From contig CAKRRG010000006.1 of the NCBI GenBank assembly GCA_934394545.1, positions 1 through 64,000 of the forward strand: a stretch of 64,000 nt of DNA, given 5' to 3'. Of this stretch, positions 33,135-43,281 are shown piece by piece. This DNA comes from an uncultured Blautia sp. GTDB taxonomy: Bacteria > Bacillota > Clostridia > Lachnospirales > Lachnospiraceae. Positions within the stretch are counted from its first letter, which is position 1, and each line of letters begins with the position of its first letter. The notes below the pieces were generated by a model. The model searched no databases and was not told where the DNA came from. It saw only the letters and a list, made by a program, of their open reading frames with translations. The translations under genes were made by a program, and so were the position numbers.

Positions 33135-34691
33135 TTATTTGGCATAATCAATGGCTCTGCTCTCGCGGATCACATTTACCTTAATCTGACCCGGATATTC
33201 AAGCTCAGACTCAATCTGCTTCGCAATATCTCTTGCAAGAAGTACCATTTCAGAATCGTTTACATGCTCAGGGACTACCATAACACGAATCTCTCTACCA
33301 GCCTGAATAGCAAAGGATTTCTCAACACCCTTGAACTGGTTGGTAATATCCTCAAGCTGCTTCAGCCTGTTGGTATAAGTCTCCAGTGTCTCTCTTCTGG
33401 CACCTGGACGTGCTGCGGAAATCGCGTCTGCTGCCTGTACGATACAAGCAATAAGACTCTCTGGTTCCACATCACCATGATGTGATGCTACCGCATTAAT
33501 AACAAGCGGTGATTCCTTAAATTTCTTACAAAGATTAACACCAATCTCAATATGAGATCCTTCCACCTCATGGTCAATAGATTTACCAATGTCATGAAGA
33601 AGACCGGCGCGCTTCGCCATGCGCACATCTACTCCAATTTCACCGGCAAGCAGACCGGAAAGCTGTGCAACCTCAATAGAATGCTTCAATGCGTTCTGTC
33701 CATAGCTAGAACGGAATTTCATACGTCCAAGAAGCTTCAGAAGCTCTGGATGAATACCATGAACTCCCACATCCATAGCTGCATTCTCACCATCTTCACG
33801 GATCTGAGTCTCAACTTCTTTCTGTGCCTTCTCAACCATTTCTTCGATTCTGGCCGGATGGATACGTCCATCTACAATCAGTTTCTCAAGCGCTACTCTT
33901 GCCACTTCACGTCTGATAGGATCAAAAGATGAGAGAACCACAGCCTCAGGAGTATCATCAATAATAAGGTCTACACCTGTCAGGGTCTCCATGGTACGGA
34001 TATTACGTCCCTCACGTCCGATAATACGTCCCTTCATCTCATCGCTTGGAAGCTGTACTACGGAAATAGTAGTCTCGGCTACATGATCTACTGCACATTT
34101 CTGAATGGCATTTACTACGTATTCCTTGGCTTTCTTTCCAGCTTCTTCCTTCGCCTGGCTCTCAAGTTCCTTGTAAAGTCTGGCAACATCAACCTTTACA
34201 TCATCTTCTACAGATCTGAGCAATTCTTCTTTTGCCTGTTCGGAGGTCAGACCGGAAACGCGTTCCAGTTCCTGTACTCCTTTCAGCTCGAGTTCGTCTA
34301 CTCTCTTTTCTTTCTTCTGCAATTCAGCAAATCTCGCTGTGCACTCTGCCTCGCGCTTCTCGACTGCTTCTGCTTTCTTATCAACAGTTTCTTCCTTTGA
34401 TAAGACACGCTTCTCATATTTCTGCAGTTCGTTTCTACGTTCCTTGGTTTCTTTCTCCAGTTCATTCTTTGTACGGAGAGATTCTTCCTTTACTTCCAAT
34501 AAAGTTTCACGTTTCTTTGTTTCGGCCGCTTTTAAGGCTTCATCAATGATGCCTCTGGCCTTTTCTTCAGCTGACCCAATCGTTTCTGCGTCTTTCTTAA
34601 CCTTATTATCCACAGAAACTTTACTAGTAATAGGAACTGCAATCAGTAGAGTGGCTACTACAGCGACAACTGCAACAATAATTGTTGTCAC
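33135..34691 (-). CDS. rny: Ribonuclease Y
   Basis: The 518-residue endoribonuclease starts many mRNA decay events. It has an N-terminal membrane anchor ([20 protein letters not shown]), a long charged coiled coil (about 30-200), a KH domain with [20 protein letters not shown] and an HD domain with [10 protein letters not shown] and the catalytic [15 protein letters not shown]. Length and order are normal for the family. It follows recX and recA on the same strand, a common Clostridia arrangement. Its start has GGAGG in front. Confidence 0.97.
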   Translation of the reverse strand: MTTIIVAVVAVVATLLIAVPITSKVSVDNKVKKDAETIGSAEEKARGIIDEALKAAETKKRETLLEVKEESLRTKNELEKETKERRNELQKYEKRVLSKEETVDKKAEAVEKREAECTARFAELQKKEKRVDELELKGVQELERVSGLTSEQAKEELLRSVEDDVKVDVARLYKELESQAKEEAGKKAKEYVVNAIQKCAVDHVAETTISVVQLPSDEMKGRIIGREGRNIRTMETLTGVDLIIDDTPEAVVLSSFDPIRREVARVALEKLIVDGRIHPARIEEMVEKAQKEVETQIREDGENAAMDVGVHGIHPELLKLLGRMKFRSSYGQNALKHSIEVAQLSGLLAGEIGVDVRMAKRAGLLHDIGKSIDHEVEGSHIEIGVNLCKKFKESPLVINAVASHHGDVEPESLIACIVQAADAISAARPGARRETLETYTNRLKQLEDITNQFKGVEKSFAIQAGREIRVMVVPEHVNDSEMVLLARDIAKQIESELEYPGQIKVNVIRESRAIDYAK

Positions 34692-34804
34692 AGGAGCACC
34701 TCCTCAATATTTAATTTTCATTGTGCAATCACAACAATACAAGTTTATCTTTTTTTTAGAATTATGTCAAGTTTTTCTACTCAAAAAGAAAAGAAAAAGA
34801 AAAT

Positions 34805-35311
34805 TTAAATTTCATCAGATCTTGAATCATTTCTCTCACAAGTTATGTCCATCTCTTCCAGCACATGAGAAATATCACCGTAAGAAAAACCTCTTCGCAG
34901 GAGAAATCCCTGTAGTCTGCGCATTTCCTTCTCATCCAGAGCAGTACCTGGCTGATATTTCTTCTCTACTGTGGTACGGAGAACGGCCAGTTCATCTGGT
35001 TCTTCCACTTCTGCGGCCTCCTCCCAGGCAGCCAGGGCGGTCTGGCGGTCAATTCCCTTCCCAAACAGTTCCTGCAGAATCTTCTGACGGCTCTTAGTTC
35101 CCATTCGGAAAGAAATATAATTCATGGCATATCGCTGATCATTCAGATAACCGTAGGATCGCACATAATTCATGGCATCCTCTGCTGCCTCAGCTGAAAA
35201 ACCTGCCTGACGCAGCCGGTCAGACAGGCCTTTCTCTGTGCGGTCCATATGTTCCAGAAGAAGCAATGCCTTTCTCCTGGCACTCTTTCGCTCTTCAGGT
35301 GTAACCGTCAT
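34805..35311 (-). CDS. recX: Regulatory protein RecX
   Basis: The 168-residue helical protein has repeated three-helix units with the family words SARRKALLLLEHMDRTEKGL, FSAEAAEDAMNYVRSYGYLN and DQRYAMNYISFRMGTKSRQK. RecX binds RecA filaments and limits their growth or stability. Its ATG lies 3 bases from the recA stop, so the two are translated from one message. The position next to recA supports the call. Confidence 0.93.
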   Translation of the reverse strand: MTVTPEERKSARRKALLLLEHMDRTEKGLSDRLRQAGFSAEAAEDAMNYVRSYGYLNDQRYAMNYISFRMGTKSRQKILQELFGKGIDRQTALAAWEEAAEVEEPDELAVLRTTVEKKYQPGTALDEKEMRRLQGFLLRRGFSYGDISHVLEEMDITCERNDSRSDEI

Positions 35312-35314
35312 ATT

Positions 35315-36385
35315 TTATTCCTCTTCTGCAGTAGTTTCGGCTTCCTGAACTGTATCTGCCTTCTTTACCTCCTGCTGTTCTTCCTCACCTGGAAGCAGGT
35401 TGTAATGAATACGTACCTTGCGCTCAATTTCATCACAGATATCCGGATGCTCCTTCAGAAACAGCTTGGCATTCTCTCGTCCCTGTCCGATCTTATTCCC
35501 TTCATACGCATACCAGGCACCGCTCTTATTCACAATGGAATTCTCTGCTGCCAGATCAAGGATATCCCCTTCCTTAGAAATACCGGTACCAAACATAATA
35601 TCAAACTCTGCCTGCTTAAATGGCGGAGCCACTTTATTCTTAACCACCTTAATTCTGGTGTGGTTACCAACCATCTCACCGCCCTGCTTCAATGTCTCTA
35701 CACGACGCACATCAAGACGTACAGAAGAATAAAACTTAAGGGCACGTCCACCGGTAGTTGTCTCCGGATTCCCAAACATAACACCAACCTTCTCACGAAG
35801 CTGATTGATAAAGATCACAACACAGTTAGACTTACTGATAATAGCAGTCAGCTTACGAAGCGCCTGAGACATCAAACGTGCCTGCAGTCCCACATGGCTG
35901 TCTCCCATATCACCGTCAATCTCAGCCTTGGGAACCAGAGCTGCCACAGAATCCACAATGATAATATCAACTGCACCGGAACGTACCATGGTCTCAGCAA
36001 TCTCAAGAGCCTGTTCCCCATTATCCGGCTGGGAAATATACAGGTTATCAATATCTACTCCGATATTCTTCGCATATACCGGATCCAGTGCATGCTCTGC
36101 ATCGATAAAGCCTGCGATTCCGCCTCTCTTCTGCACCTCTGCTACCATATGTAAAGCAACTGTAGTCTTACCACTGGACTCAGGTCCATAGATCTCAACA
36201 ATACGTCCCTTCGGTACACCGCCTACTCCAAGTGCGATATCAAGGCTTAAGGAACCGGTAGGAACTGTCTCCACCTGCATATTCGCACTTGATTCACCCA
36301 GCTTCATTACTGATCCCTTACCATACTGCTTCTCAATCTGTCCAAGAGCCGCCTCAAGGGCTTTCTTTTTCTCTTCATTTATCAT
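35315..36385 (-). CDS. recA: Recombinase RecA
   Basis: The 356-residue protein has the Walker [18 protein letters not shown], the Walker B segment [20 protein letters not shown], the L1 loop region [12 protein letters not shown] and the L2 region [20 protein letters not shown]. It forms filaments on single-stranded DNA for repair and triggers LexA self-cleavage. The start is at ATG 36385, with AAGGAG in front; an open frame continues upstream through a hexanucleotide repeat (arginine-alanine and arginine-glutamate codons) but has no good signal. A LexA-type box and promoter are upstream. Confidence 0.97.
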   Translation of the reverse strand: MINEEKKKALEAALGQIEKQYGKGSVMKLGESSANMQVETVPTGSLSLDIALGVGGVPKGRIVEIYGPESSGKTTVALHMVAEVQKRGGIAGFIDAEHALDPVYAKNIGVDIDNLYISQPDNGEQALEIAETMVRSGAVDIIIVDSVAALVPKAEIDGDMGDSHVGLQARLMSQALRKLTAIISKSNCVVIFINQLREKVGVMFGNPETTTGGRALKFYSSVRLDVRRVETLKQGGEMVGNHTRIKVVKNKVAPPFKQAEFDIMFGTGISKEGDILDLAAENSIVNKSGAWYAYEGNKIGQGRENAKLFLKEHPDICDEIERKVRIHYNLLPGEEEQQEVKKADTVQEAETTAEEE

Positions 36386-36458
36386 TATTTCAAATCTCCT
36401 TATTCTTAATAATCTGTATAATTTATAAACTATAGCATTCCTGTAACTAGTACAGTAT

Positions 36459-36504
36459 CGTTCTCGTTCTCTTGCTCTTGCTCTTGCTCTCGCTCTTGCT
36501 CTCG
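36459..36504. repeat. Hexanucleotide tandem repeat in the recA leader
   Basis: About seven and a half units of a C/T-rich hexamer on the plus strand (CGTTCT, CTTGCT and CTCGCT variants). It lies between the LexA-type box and the recA start, inside the transcribed leader. Because the unit is 6 bases, unit changes would not shift the frame. Confidence 0.85.
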
Positions 36505-36510
36505 CCAACG

Positions 36511-36524
36511 CGAACTTATGTTCG
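36511..36524. promoter_or_regulatory. LexA (SOS) box of recA
   Basis: CGAACTTATGTTCG: a perfect palindrome outer part with the Gram-positive core GAAC-N4-GTTC. It sits 17-30 bases after the -10 of the recA promoter, where bound LexA would block transcription. Confidence 0.85.
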
Positions 36525-36540
36525 TTTCTTTCTGTAGTAC

Positions 36541-36569
36541 ATAGTAGCTTAAATTTTCTTCCTTGTCAA
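36541..36569 (-). promoter_or_regulatory. Sigma-A promoter of recA
   Basis: Minus strand: -35 TTGACA, 17-base spacer, -10 TACTAT. It is about 155 bases before the start codon, leaving a long leader with the LexA-type box and hexamer repeat. Confidence 0.8.
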
Positions 36570-36694
36570 GTCCCTACTCGTTATAAAAAAATGATTATTT
36601 TCATAGGTGAAAGTTCCCGGAATACGGGCATGAAGTGTATTGCCTGCGGCTCTGCTGCCGCTATCCTGTCAGTAACTTTACTATATAGCAAAAC

Positions 36695-36732
36695 ATCTGG
36701 AATTACAAGAAATTTTTCCTGTAATTCCAGAT
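36695..36732. terminator. Hairpin upstream of recA
   Basis: Perfect 13-base arms ATCTGGAATTACA / TGTAATTCCAGAT with a 12-base loop. It probably separates the coat-like genes from recA; T-runs are weak. Confidence 0.6.
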
Positions 36733-36742
36733 TATTTCAGGA

Positions 36743-36795
36743 GCAAGTCCCCACCCACTGCTTATTGCTTTGCGCAGCCCCAGCAGGGGACTTGC
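36743..36795. repeat. Inverted repeat with 10-base arms
   Basis: GCAAGTCCCC (36743-36752) and GGGGACTTGC (36786-36795) with a 33-base loop that contains a smaller CAGC/GCTG-type pairing. It lies 40 bases after the stop of the coat-like gene at 36835. Its role is unclear. Confidence 0.5.
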
Positions 36796-36834
36796 TTGAT
36801 TCGGTTAAAACACGCTCTAAAACTCATTCATCTT

Positions 36835-37083
36835 TCAGCCCTGAGTCAGTATGCTTCTCACATGCTCCACTTCTTCTCTTGTAGCCTGAGCAGCAGGTAC
36901 ATAATAGCCTTTTGCACGGGCAATCTGATAGAGTTCCTCCTGCGACATCTCACACTGGTTTCTCATCTGCTTCAAGGTCTGCTTCAGCTGTGGATTCTCC
37001 GTCTGAGGAATCATTTCCCCATAACGGGTCAGCTCACCGTTAATTCCGGCAAGAGTATCTGCTACCATCACTTTTTCATTCAT
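36835..37083 (-). CDS. Small CotF-like spore coat protein
   Basis: The 82-residue helical protein (MNEKVMVADTLAGINGELTR, NPQLKQTLKQMRNQCEMSQE, YQIARAKGYYVPAAQATREE) matches the pattern of the coat F family, short proteins with LxxxN and YxxAxxKGYY elements found in many Clostridia. The start at 37083 is set by AGGAGGTG. It lies 12 bases after another small protein that may be its partner. Coat location is family knowledge. Confidence 0.75.
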   Translation of the reverse strand: MNEKVMVADTLAGINGELTRYGEMIPQTENPQLKQTLKQMRNQCEMSQEELYQIARAKGYYVPAAQATREEVEHVRSILTQG

Positions 37084-37095
37084 GTGTGTCACCTC

Positions 37096-37281
37096 CTACT
37101 GTAAATACTGCATAAGCTGATTTTTACAATCCACTGCTGACTGAGCAGACTTTTGGAAAAACTGCTTTACCTGAGCGTCTGTAGTGTTACCTGCGTACTC
37201 ATCCATTTTACAATGGGTTGTATCAAAGCCACCGATCAGGTGTCTTAAATTCTGCAGATCCAGTTCTGAAATCTGATTCAT
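37096..37281 (-). CDS. Small helical protein paired with the CotF-like gene
   Basis: The 61-residue protein (MNQISELDLQNLRHLIGGFD, CKMDEYAGNTTDAQVKQFFQ, CKNQLMQYLQ) is predicted to be helical and contains two cysteines. It resembles the N-terminal unit of coat-F-related proteins, often encoded as a separate small gene before the second one. AGGAGG before ATG 37281 supports the start; a longer frame begins inside the glgA terminator. It is 12 bases upstream of the CotF-like gene, so both are made together. Confidence 0.65.
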   Translation of the reverse strand: MNQISELDLQNLRHLIGGFDTTHCKMDEYAGNTTDAQVKQFFQKSAQSAVDCKNQLMQYLQ

Positions 37282-37342
37282 TTTAACAGCCTCCTGTTCC
37301 TGATATTTTCGGATCCCGGAACAAAGCAAACCTATTACACAA

Positions 37343-37374
37343 AAATACAGGAAAGCCTTGGCTCTCCTGTATTT
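37343..37374 (-). terminator. Terminator after glgA
   Basis: Perfect 10-base arms AAATACAGGA / TCCTGTATTT with a 12-base loop followed by TTTTTG on the minus strand. The gap 37,396-37,531 before it holds only a GC-rich imperfect hairpin (about 37,473-37,506). Confidence 0.8.
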
Positions 37375-37531
37375 GGAACCGGGCACCCTACACAAGACAG
37401 TATGCCCGCATTTTATCTTATTATGTATCTAAATGGACATGTCACCTATCGGCGGCATCACCATATATGAAAGTCAGCTGTTCCGCGCCTATGGCGCTCC
37501 CACAGCTTCCGTCCGGGACTTTTCTAATAAA

Positions 37532-38977
37532 TTATTCCCCGATCAACCAATTGTACATCTCTTCATACTGGCGTGCAGAATTGCCCCATGAGAAATCCTT
37601 TGCCATAGCACGGTCTACCATCTTATTCCACTCACGCTTCTTATCATAGTAAATATGCTCAGCATAACGGATCGTAGAAAGCATCTCATGCGCATTATAA
37701 TTACTAAAGGAAAATCCGGTTCCGGTTCCCTCAAATTCATTATATGGCTCTACCGTATCCTTCAATCCACCAGTCTCTCTGACAATTGGAAGTGTACCAT
37801 AGCGAAGGCTCATCAGCTGGCTCAGGCCACATGGCTCAAACAAGGATGGCATCAGGAATGCATCAGAAGCTGCATAAATCCTATGAGACATACTCTCGTC
37901 ATAATAAATCTGAGCGGAAACCTTGCCATGATATTTCCAGTCAAAATGACGGAACATATTCTCATAACGCTCATCACCTGTACCAAGAGCTACAATCTGT
38001 ACAGAATCCTGGCAGAGCTCATCCATAATATAAGCAATCAAATCAAAGCCCTTCTGGTCTGTAAGACGGGAAACAATTCCTATCATCATAGCCTTCGGAT
38101 CCTGTTCCAGTCCTAAATCCTTCTGAAGCTGAAGCTTATTCTTAACTTTCTCCTTGCGGAATGTGGTTGCATTGTAACATGCAGTCAGATTCCTATCTGT
38201 CTCTGGATTAAATTCATTGTAATCGATACCATTTACAATTCCACGCAGACTGTTGGCACGTGCCCGAAGCAGTCCATCCAGTCCTTCACCGTAGAATGGT
38301 GTCTTAATCTCATCTGCATAAGTATTACTTACTGTAGTAACTGCATCTGCAAATACAATACCACCCTTCAGGAAGTTACCATCCTTGTAAGCCTCCAGCT
38401 TATCCGGTGTAAAATAATAGTCAGAAAGTCCTGTAAGCTCCTTAATTGTCTTCACATCATATACACCCTGGAATTTCAGGTTATGTATTGTCATAATAGT
38501 CTTAATTCCCCAGAAGAACTGGTTCTGCTGGAAGCTGTCATGAAGGTAAACAGGAACAAGACCTGTCTGCCAGTCGTGACAGTGAATAATGTCTGGTCTG
38601 AATCCGATCACAGGAAGAACAGAAAGCACAGCCTTGGAGAAGAATGCGAATTTCTCCAGATCCCACGGTGCACTGTCATAAGGCTTCGGACCACTGAAAT
38701 AATATTCATTATCTATAAAGTAGAACTGAATGCCATCATACTCCATATGAAGAACGCCTACGTAACAGTTCTTATAGCCCAGATCCATATAGAAGTGTGT
38801 GACATATTCCATTTTGTCTTTCCACTCCTGCTTCATGCAGGCATACTTAGGTAAAATTACGCGAATGTCAAAATAACGTTTATCAAAGCATTTCGGCAGT
38901 GATCCAGCTACGTCAGCAAGTCCTCCGGTCTTAATAAAAGGCACTGCCTCTGATGTTGCAAAAAGAATTCCTTTCAT
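37532..38977 (-). CDS. glgA: Glycogen synthase (ADP-glucose type)
   Basis: The 481-residue GT5 glycosyltransferase starts MKGILFATSEAVPFIKTGGL with the ADP-glucose-binding KTGGLADVAGSLPK, and has HCHDWQTGLVPVYLHD, IGIVSRLTDQKGFDLIAYI and the C-terminal LMPSLFEPCGLSQLMSLRYG with the catalytic glutamate. It builds alpha-1,4-glucan storage polymer. ATG 38977 follows GGAGGG; the frame is open to 39004. No other glg gene is adjacent, so the rest of the pathway must be elsewhere. It lies after spo0A on the same strand. Confidence 0.94.
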   Translation of the reverse strand: MKGILFATSEAVPFIKTGGLADVAGSLPKCFDKRYFDIRVILPKYACMKQEWKDKMEYVTHFYMDLGYKNCYVGVLHMEYDGIQFYFIDNEYYFSGPKPYDSAPWDLEKFAFFSKAVLSVLPVIGFRPDIIHCHDWQTGLVPVYLHDSFQQNQFFWGIKTIMTIHNLKFQGVYDVKTIKELTGLSDYYFTPDKLEAYKDGNFLKGGIVFADAVTTVSNTYADEIKTPFYGEGLDGLLRARANSLRGIVNGIDYNEFNPETDRNLTACYNATTFRKEKVKNKLQLQKDLGLEQDPKAMMIGIVSRLTDQKGFDLIAYIMDELCQDSVQIVALGTGDERYENMFRHFDWKYHGKVSAQIYYDESMSHRIYAASDAFLMPSLFEPCGLSQLMSLRYGTLPIVRETGGLKDTVEPYNEFEGTGTGFSFSNYNAHEMLSTIRYAEHIYYDKKREWNKMVDRAMAKDFSWGNSARQYEEMYNWLIGE

Positions 38978-39069
38978 CCAAAAAACCCTCCTTAGTAATA
39001 GCAAAGAGCGTCACTGTCCACCTTGTGCCCAGCAATCCGCCTTTCTTTCTATTATACTCCATATTTTCC

Positions 39070-39876
39070 TTATTGGAAAGAACGATTTTTGTATTCCAGT
39101 CGGATTTTGTCTGCGATCAAAGCTATAAACTCAGAATTGGTCGGTTTGCCCTTTCCATTACTCACCGTATACCCAAACAACTGGTCAATCGTATCCATTT
39201 TTCCCCGGCTCCATGCAACCTCAATCGCATGCCGGATAGCCCGCTCCACACGGCTGGGAGTAGTCTGATGACGCTTTGCTATCGTTGGATATAAAATTTT
39301 CGTGATAGAATTAAGCATTTCCATGTCATTTACAGATAAGATGATCGCATCACGTAAATATTGATATCCTTTAATATGTGCAGGCACTCCGATTTCATGT
39401 ATAATATCCGTCACATCTGTTTCCAGATTTCCCAAGTTGTAACCAGCCTCCTCTTCCTTGGGTCTTGGACGGTTCACTTCTCTGACCCGTCTTTCTCCGG
39501 CGCGTCGTATGTGCTTGATCCGATTCAACAGCATTTTATTATCAAAGGGCTTCAGCATAAAATAGTCAGCTCCAAGATCAAACGCATCCTCTGTGATCCG
39601 CTCCTGTCCCACTGCTGACACCACAATAAATGATGGCACTTTTTTCATCTTGTCATCGTGACTGAACCGCTCCATTACAGAAAGTCCATCTACCTTTGGC
39701 ATGATAATATCCAGAACTACCACATCAGGCTGTTTTTCCTTTATAATATTACAGATTTCTTCTCCATTATGCGCTTTTCCAACCAGCTTCAGGTCTTCGT
39801 CCTGATCAATTATCTGGCTTAATACTTCCACCATTTTCTCATTATCGTCCGCAATTGCCACATTCAATTTTTCCAT
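39070..39876 (-). CDS. spo0A: Sporulation master regulator Spo0A
   Basis: The 268-residue response regulator has the receiver domain [20 protein letters not shown] with D10/D11 and phosphoacceptor D56 ([20 protein letters not shown]), and the C-terminal Spo0A DNA-binding domain with [35 protein letters not shown] and [11 protein letters not shown]. Phosphorylated Spo0A switches on sporulation genes. The linker (about 125-150) is rich in K, R and E. spoIVB is the divergent neighbour, as the pair is linked in most spore formers. Candidate 0A boxes are upstream. Confidence 0.98.
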   Translation of the reverse strand: MEKLNVAIADDNEKMVEVLSQIIDQDEDLKLVGKAHNGEEICNIIKEKQPDVVVLDIIMPKVDGLSVMERFSHDDKMKKVPSFIVVSAVGQERITEDAFDLGADYFMLKPFDNKMLLNRIKHIRRAGERRVREVNRPRPKEEEAGYNLGNLETDVTDIIHEIGVPAHIKGYQYLRDAIILSVNDMEMLNSITKILYPTIAKRHQTTPSRVERAIRHAIEVAWSRGKMDTIDQLFGYTVSNGKGKPTNSEFIALIADKIRLEYKNRSFQ

Positions 39877-40308
39877 GAGGCTATTCTCCTCCTACCATTT
39901 TGAAAATTCTCCGGCAATCTGCAGCCAGAGATTTAATATTGGTGATCTCGGGGACAAACGGCCTTTTCTCCCCAATATCTTCCTATCGTCTGTACAAAAC
40001 AGCAGGGCCCTGTTTGCTCTTGCACATTTTTCAGAAAAATTTTCCTTTGCTGTAACAACGTCTATTATAGTGGAACTGCTATGGGGAAATCAAGCCGAAA
40101 GTGCCGATTTTACTGCATTTTCGTTCGATTAATTTCGACTTTTTTTGCATATTTAAACAACATTATCCGCTATTTTTCCCGTTTTATAAATGTAAGAAAT
40201 GGAATCCGTTCATAAAAATACAAGAGTGAAATTTCAAATTTGCTCCATACTAGTACAGTGAAATTACACGATTTTTTTCAAAAAAACTAAAGAAAAGGAT
40301 GTGGATAA
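39877..40308. other. Divergent control region between spo0A and spoIVB
   Basis: 432 bases without a gene. On the minus strand AGTCGAA (40134-40140) and AATCGAA (40124-40130) resemble the 0A box TGTCGAA and would suit Spo0A autocontrol. A sequence CATACTA (40246-40252), like a sigma-F/G -10 element, lies 57 bases before spoIVB. I see no confident sigma-A promoter. Confidence 0.35.
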
Positions 40309-41583
40309 ATGTACCAGAAACGAAAATACAAAAGCTTTATCCTTATCTGTCTCGTCCTTGACCTTCTGCTAATGGTATTTCTGGGTTATCGTTATCTGGA
40401 CCGGAAAATTCCGGATGAAATACACATTGACAGAGATTCAGGACTGGATTTATCCTCGCTGTCAGACATTCCCTTTGTTTCTTTTGGGGAAGCCATAACT
40501 GCTTCCGGCGAAGGAAGCTATCAATTGCCATGTAAACTGTTTGGAAAACTGCTTTTTAAAGAAATCAAAGTCATTCCCTCTGAAGCTGACAACATTTTCG
40601 TCAGCGGCAGCACAGTTGGAATTTACATGGAAACTGCAGGAGTCCTGGTAATCGACACTGGTGAGATACTTTCCAGGGAAGGGCAATTGCAGGAACCTGC
40701 AAAAAATCTTTTAAAGCCTGGTGATTATATCATTGCATTAAACGGACAGAAAATATCCTGCAAACAGGATTTGATCGATGATCTGGAAGAAGTTGAGCAG
40801 GACACTGTAACCGTAAGTGTACGAAGAGCTGAGCGTATGATTCCTGTTTCCCTGACCCCGGTTCAGGATTCCTCTGGTAAATGCAAACTGGGAATCTGGG
40901 TTCGGGATGACACTCAAGGTATTGGAACCCTGACCTATGTAACAAAAAATGGAAATTTTGGTGCGCTTGGACATGGAATCAGTGATATTGATACCGGAAG
41001 ACTTTTGTCTATAAAAGATGGAAAACTGTATTTTGCACAGATACTTGGCGTGCAAAAAGGGGAAACAGGTCATCCCGGTGAACTTTCCGGACTGATCCGT
41101 TATAGAAATGACAATGTGATCGGACAGATCAGTGCCAATACCCCAAATGGTATTTATGGCCGTTTTACTGACTTATTTTCCGGAAGTAACCAGCAGCAGA
41201 TTTATCTCCGCCAGATGAAAATCGGCTACAAACAGGAAGTCCGAACGGGATCTGCTTCTATTCTGTGCAATGTGGGAAATGAAGTCCGGGAATATGAAGC
41301 AGAAATTACCAGAATCGACATGAACCATGAGGACAATAACAAAAGCTTTGTTATCCGCATCACCGACCAGGAACTTCTACATGCCACAGGCGGTATTGTC
41401 CAAGGTATGAGCGGCAGTCCGGTTCTCCAGGATGGAAAGATAATCGGTGCGGTTACTCATGTTTTTGTTCAGGATGCTGCAAGCGGATATGGGATTTTTA
41501 TTGAGAACATGCTGACTACAGCAGAACTTGCTCATGAACGCAGTCGCGAAGCGACTGCGTTCAATCTATGTACTTATAATTAA
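40309..41583 (+). CDS. spoIVB: SpoIVB serine peptidase (S55 family)
   Basis: The 424-residue protein has one N-terminal membrane anchor (SFILICLVLDLLLMVFLGYR), a PDZ-like domain (KNLLKPGDYIIALNGQKISC) and a trypsin-like S55 domain with H222 in GALGHGISDIDTG and S370 in QGMSGSPVLQDGKIIGAVTH. In Bacillus the enzyme is secreted from the forespore and starts activation of sigma-K in the mother cell. The order is divergent from spo0A here, whereas in Bacillus they run the same way. It ends 3 bases before the recN stop (convergent). Confidence 0.93.
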   Translation: MYQKRKYKSFILICLVLDLLLMVFLGYRYLDRKIPDEIHIDRDSGLDLSSLSDIPFVSFGEAITASGEGSYQLPCKLFGKLLFKEIKVIPSEADNIFVSGSTVGIYMETAGVLVIDTGEILSREGQLQEPAKNLLKPGDYIIALNGQKISCKQDLIDDLEEVEQDTVTVSVRRAERMIPVSLTPVQDSSGKCKLGIWVRDDTQGIGTLTYVTKNGNFGALGHGISDIDTGRLLSIKDGKLYFAQILGVQKGETGHPGELSGLIRYRNDNVIGQISANTPNGIYGRFTDLFSGSNQQQIYLRQMKIGYKQEVRTGSASILCNVGNEVREYEAEITRIDMNHEDNNKSFVIRITDQELLHATGGIVQGMSGSPVLQDGKIIGAVTHVFVQDAASGYGIFIENMLTTAELAHERSREATAFNLCTYN

Positions 41584-43265
41584 TCCAGTTCCGCCTTGCA
41601 CTCCCCGGCCAGTTTCTTCATCTCTCTTGCATTTTCAAGCACTGCGCCGGTAATCTGGGCGCCGCCAAGAAGGCGGGCAAGCTCATGAATAGAGGCTTCT
41701 TCGTCAAGAGTATGTATCTGGGTAGTGGTCTTGGTCCCTTCTACCTGTTTTTCAATCTGGAAATGAGAATCTGCCATAGCTGCAATCTGCGGCAGATGGG
41801 TAATACACAGTACCTGGTGATGATGGCCGATCACTGCCATTTTCTCTGAAACCTTCTGTGCTGTACGACCGCTGATTCCGGTATCAATTTCATCAAAAAT
41901 CAAAGTTTCGATCTGGTCACGATCTGCCAGAATTGCCTTCAGCGCAAGCATGATACGTGATAATTCACCACCTGAAACGATCTGTCCAAGAGGCTTCAGA
42001 TTCTCTCCCGGATTTGTGGAAATTTCATATTGAATTTCATCGTAGCCGTTATCTGTAAAGCTGCTTCTCCTGGAAAATGTAATCGCAAAATTTACATCCA
42101 GGAAATTCAGGTCTTGCAGTCCCTGGATCACCTTATTTTCCAGCTGAAGGCTGTATTCTTTACGAACATCCGAAAGATGACCGCAGGCAGCTTCCAATCT
42201 TTTCTCTGCCTGATTCAGTTCCTCCTTCGCTGTCTCAAAAATCTCTTCATATTTCTGAAGCCTGGTCAGCTTCTCCTGCTGTTTTTTCTGATATTCCAGA
42301 ATTTCTTCTATGCGCTGTCCATATTTTGCTTTCAAGCCATTAAGCAGATCCAGCCGACGCTCTGTCTCGTAAAAAACAGACTCGTCAAAGGTCATATCAT
42401 CCATATAGGAGGACAGCTCTCTGTTAAAATCATTGAGCAGACTATCTACCTCTGAAAGTGTCTGGGAAAGGACTTCCAGCTGGTCATCAAATTCTGTCAC
42501 TCTGGAAAGCTCACGAAGTGCTTCCCCTACTGCATCCCCGGCTCCCTGTCCATCGTATCCTGTAAGCGCATGGGCACTCTGAAGTGACTCAATAATCCTG
42601 CGTCCATTTGACAATTTCCGGTACTGCTTCTCCAGTTCCTCATCTTCTCCTGGTGTGAGAGCAGCCTTCTCGATCTCATCAATCTCAAATTCCAGAAAAG
42701 CCATTTCCCGTTTTCTCTGCTCCTCATCCATATCAAGAGATTTCAACTCCGTCTGACATTTCTTATATTCCTGATAAGCAGCTTTCACCTTTTCTTTTTC
42801 CGGAAGGATTTTTTCACGGCCATAAGCATCCAGTATTTCCAGCTGCTTCTCCTCATAGAGAAGTGACTGGTGCTCATGCTGTCCATGAATGTCAAGGAGA
42901 CATGCTGCCGCAGCCTTCATCTGACTGACGGTGCTTGTCTCCCCATTTATCTTATTAATACTCCTGCCATCCATAATTTTTCTTGACATAAGAACCTGTC
43001 CGTCTTCCGGATAAATGTCAAGTGCGGCAAGTGCTTCCTTTGCTTTCGTATTCTCCACCTGAAATAAAAGCTCAACCAGTGCATACGGGGCATTTTCCCG
43101 AATCATGCTTCTGGATGTCTTTCCTCCCAGGATCAACTGCATGGAACCAAGAAGAATGGACTTACCTGCGCCGGTTTCACCGGTAAGGATATTCAGTCCT
43201 GATCCGAATTCCACTTCGATTTCATCTATGAGTGCAAGGTTTTTTACATGTAACTGTACTAACAA
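41580..43265 (-). CDS. recN: DNA repair ATPase RecN
   Basis: The 561-residue SMC-like protein has Walker A LTGETGAGKSILLGSMQLIL at the start, two long coiled-coil regions (about 160-350) and at the end the signature ISGGELSRIMLALKAIL plus Walker B TLIFDEIDTGISGRTAQKV. It acts early in double-strand break repair. It is the last gene of the long operon Asp23-to-recN and lies 16 bases after argR, a conserved neighbour pair in Clostridia. It overlaps the spoIVB end by 4 bases on the other strand. Confidence 0.95.
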   Translation of the reverse strand: MLVQLHVKNLALIDEIEVEFGSGLNILTGETGAGKSILLGSMQLILGGKTSRSMIRENAPYALVELLFQVENTKAKEALAALDIYPEDGQVLMSRKIMDGRSINKINGETSTVSQMKAAAACLLDIHGQHEHQSLLYEEKQLEILDAYGREKILPEKEKVKAAYQEYKKCQTELKSLDMDEEQRKREMAFLEFEIDEIEKAALTPGEDEELEKQYRKLSNGRRIIESLQSAHALTGYDGQGAGDAVGEALRELSRVTEFDDQLEVLSQTLSEVDSLLNDFNRELSSYMDDMTFDESVFYETERRLDLLNGLKAKYGQRIEEILEYQKKQQEKLTRLQKYEEIFETAKEELNQAEKRLEAACGHLSDVRKEYSLQLENKVIQGLQDLNFLDVNFAITFSRRSSFTDNGYDEIQYEISTNPGENLKPLGQIVSGGELSRIMLALKAILADRDQIETLIFDEIDTGISGRTAQKVSEKMAVIGHHHQVLCITHLPQIAAMADSHFQIEKQVEGTKTTTQIHTLDEEASIHELARLLGGAQITGAVLENAREMKKLAGECKAELD

Positions 43266-43281
43266 AGCCGGCCTCCTTACA

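Noticed and set aside
36386-36508. Arg-Ala/Arg-Glu-rich N-terminal extension of RecA
   Set aside because: It is the translation of the hexamer repeat. The normal RecA start at 36385 has the ribosome-binding site and family alignment.
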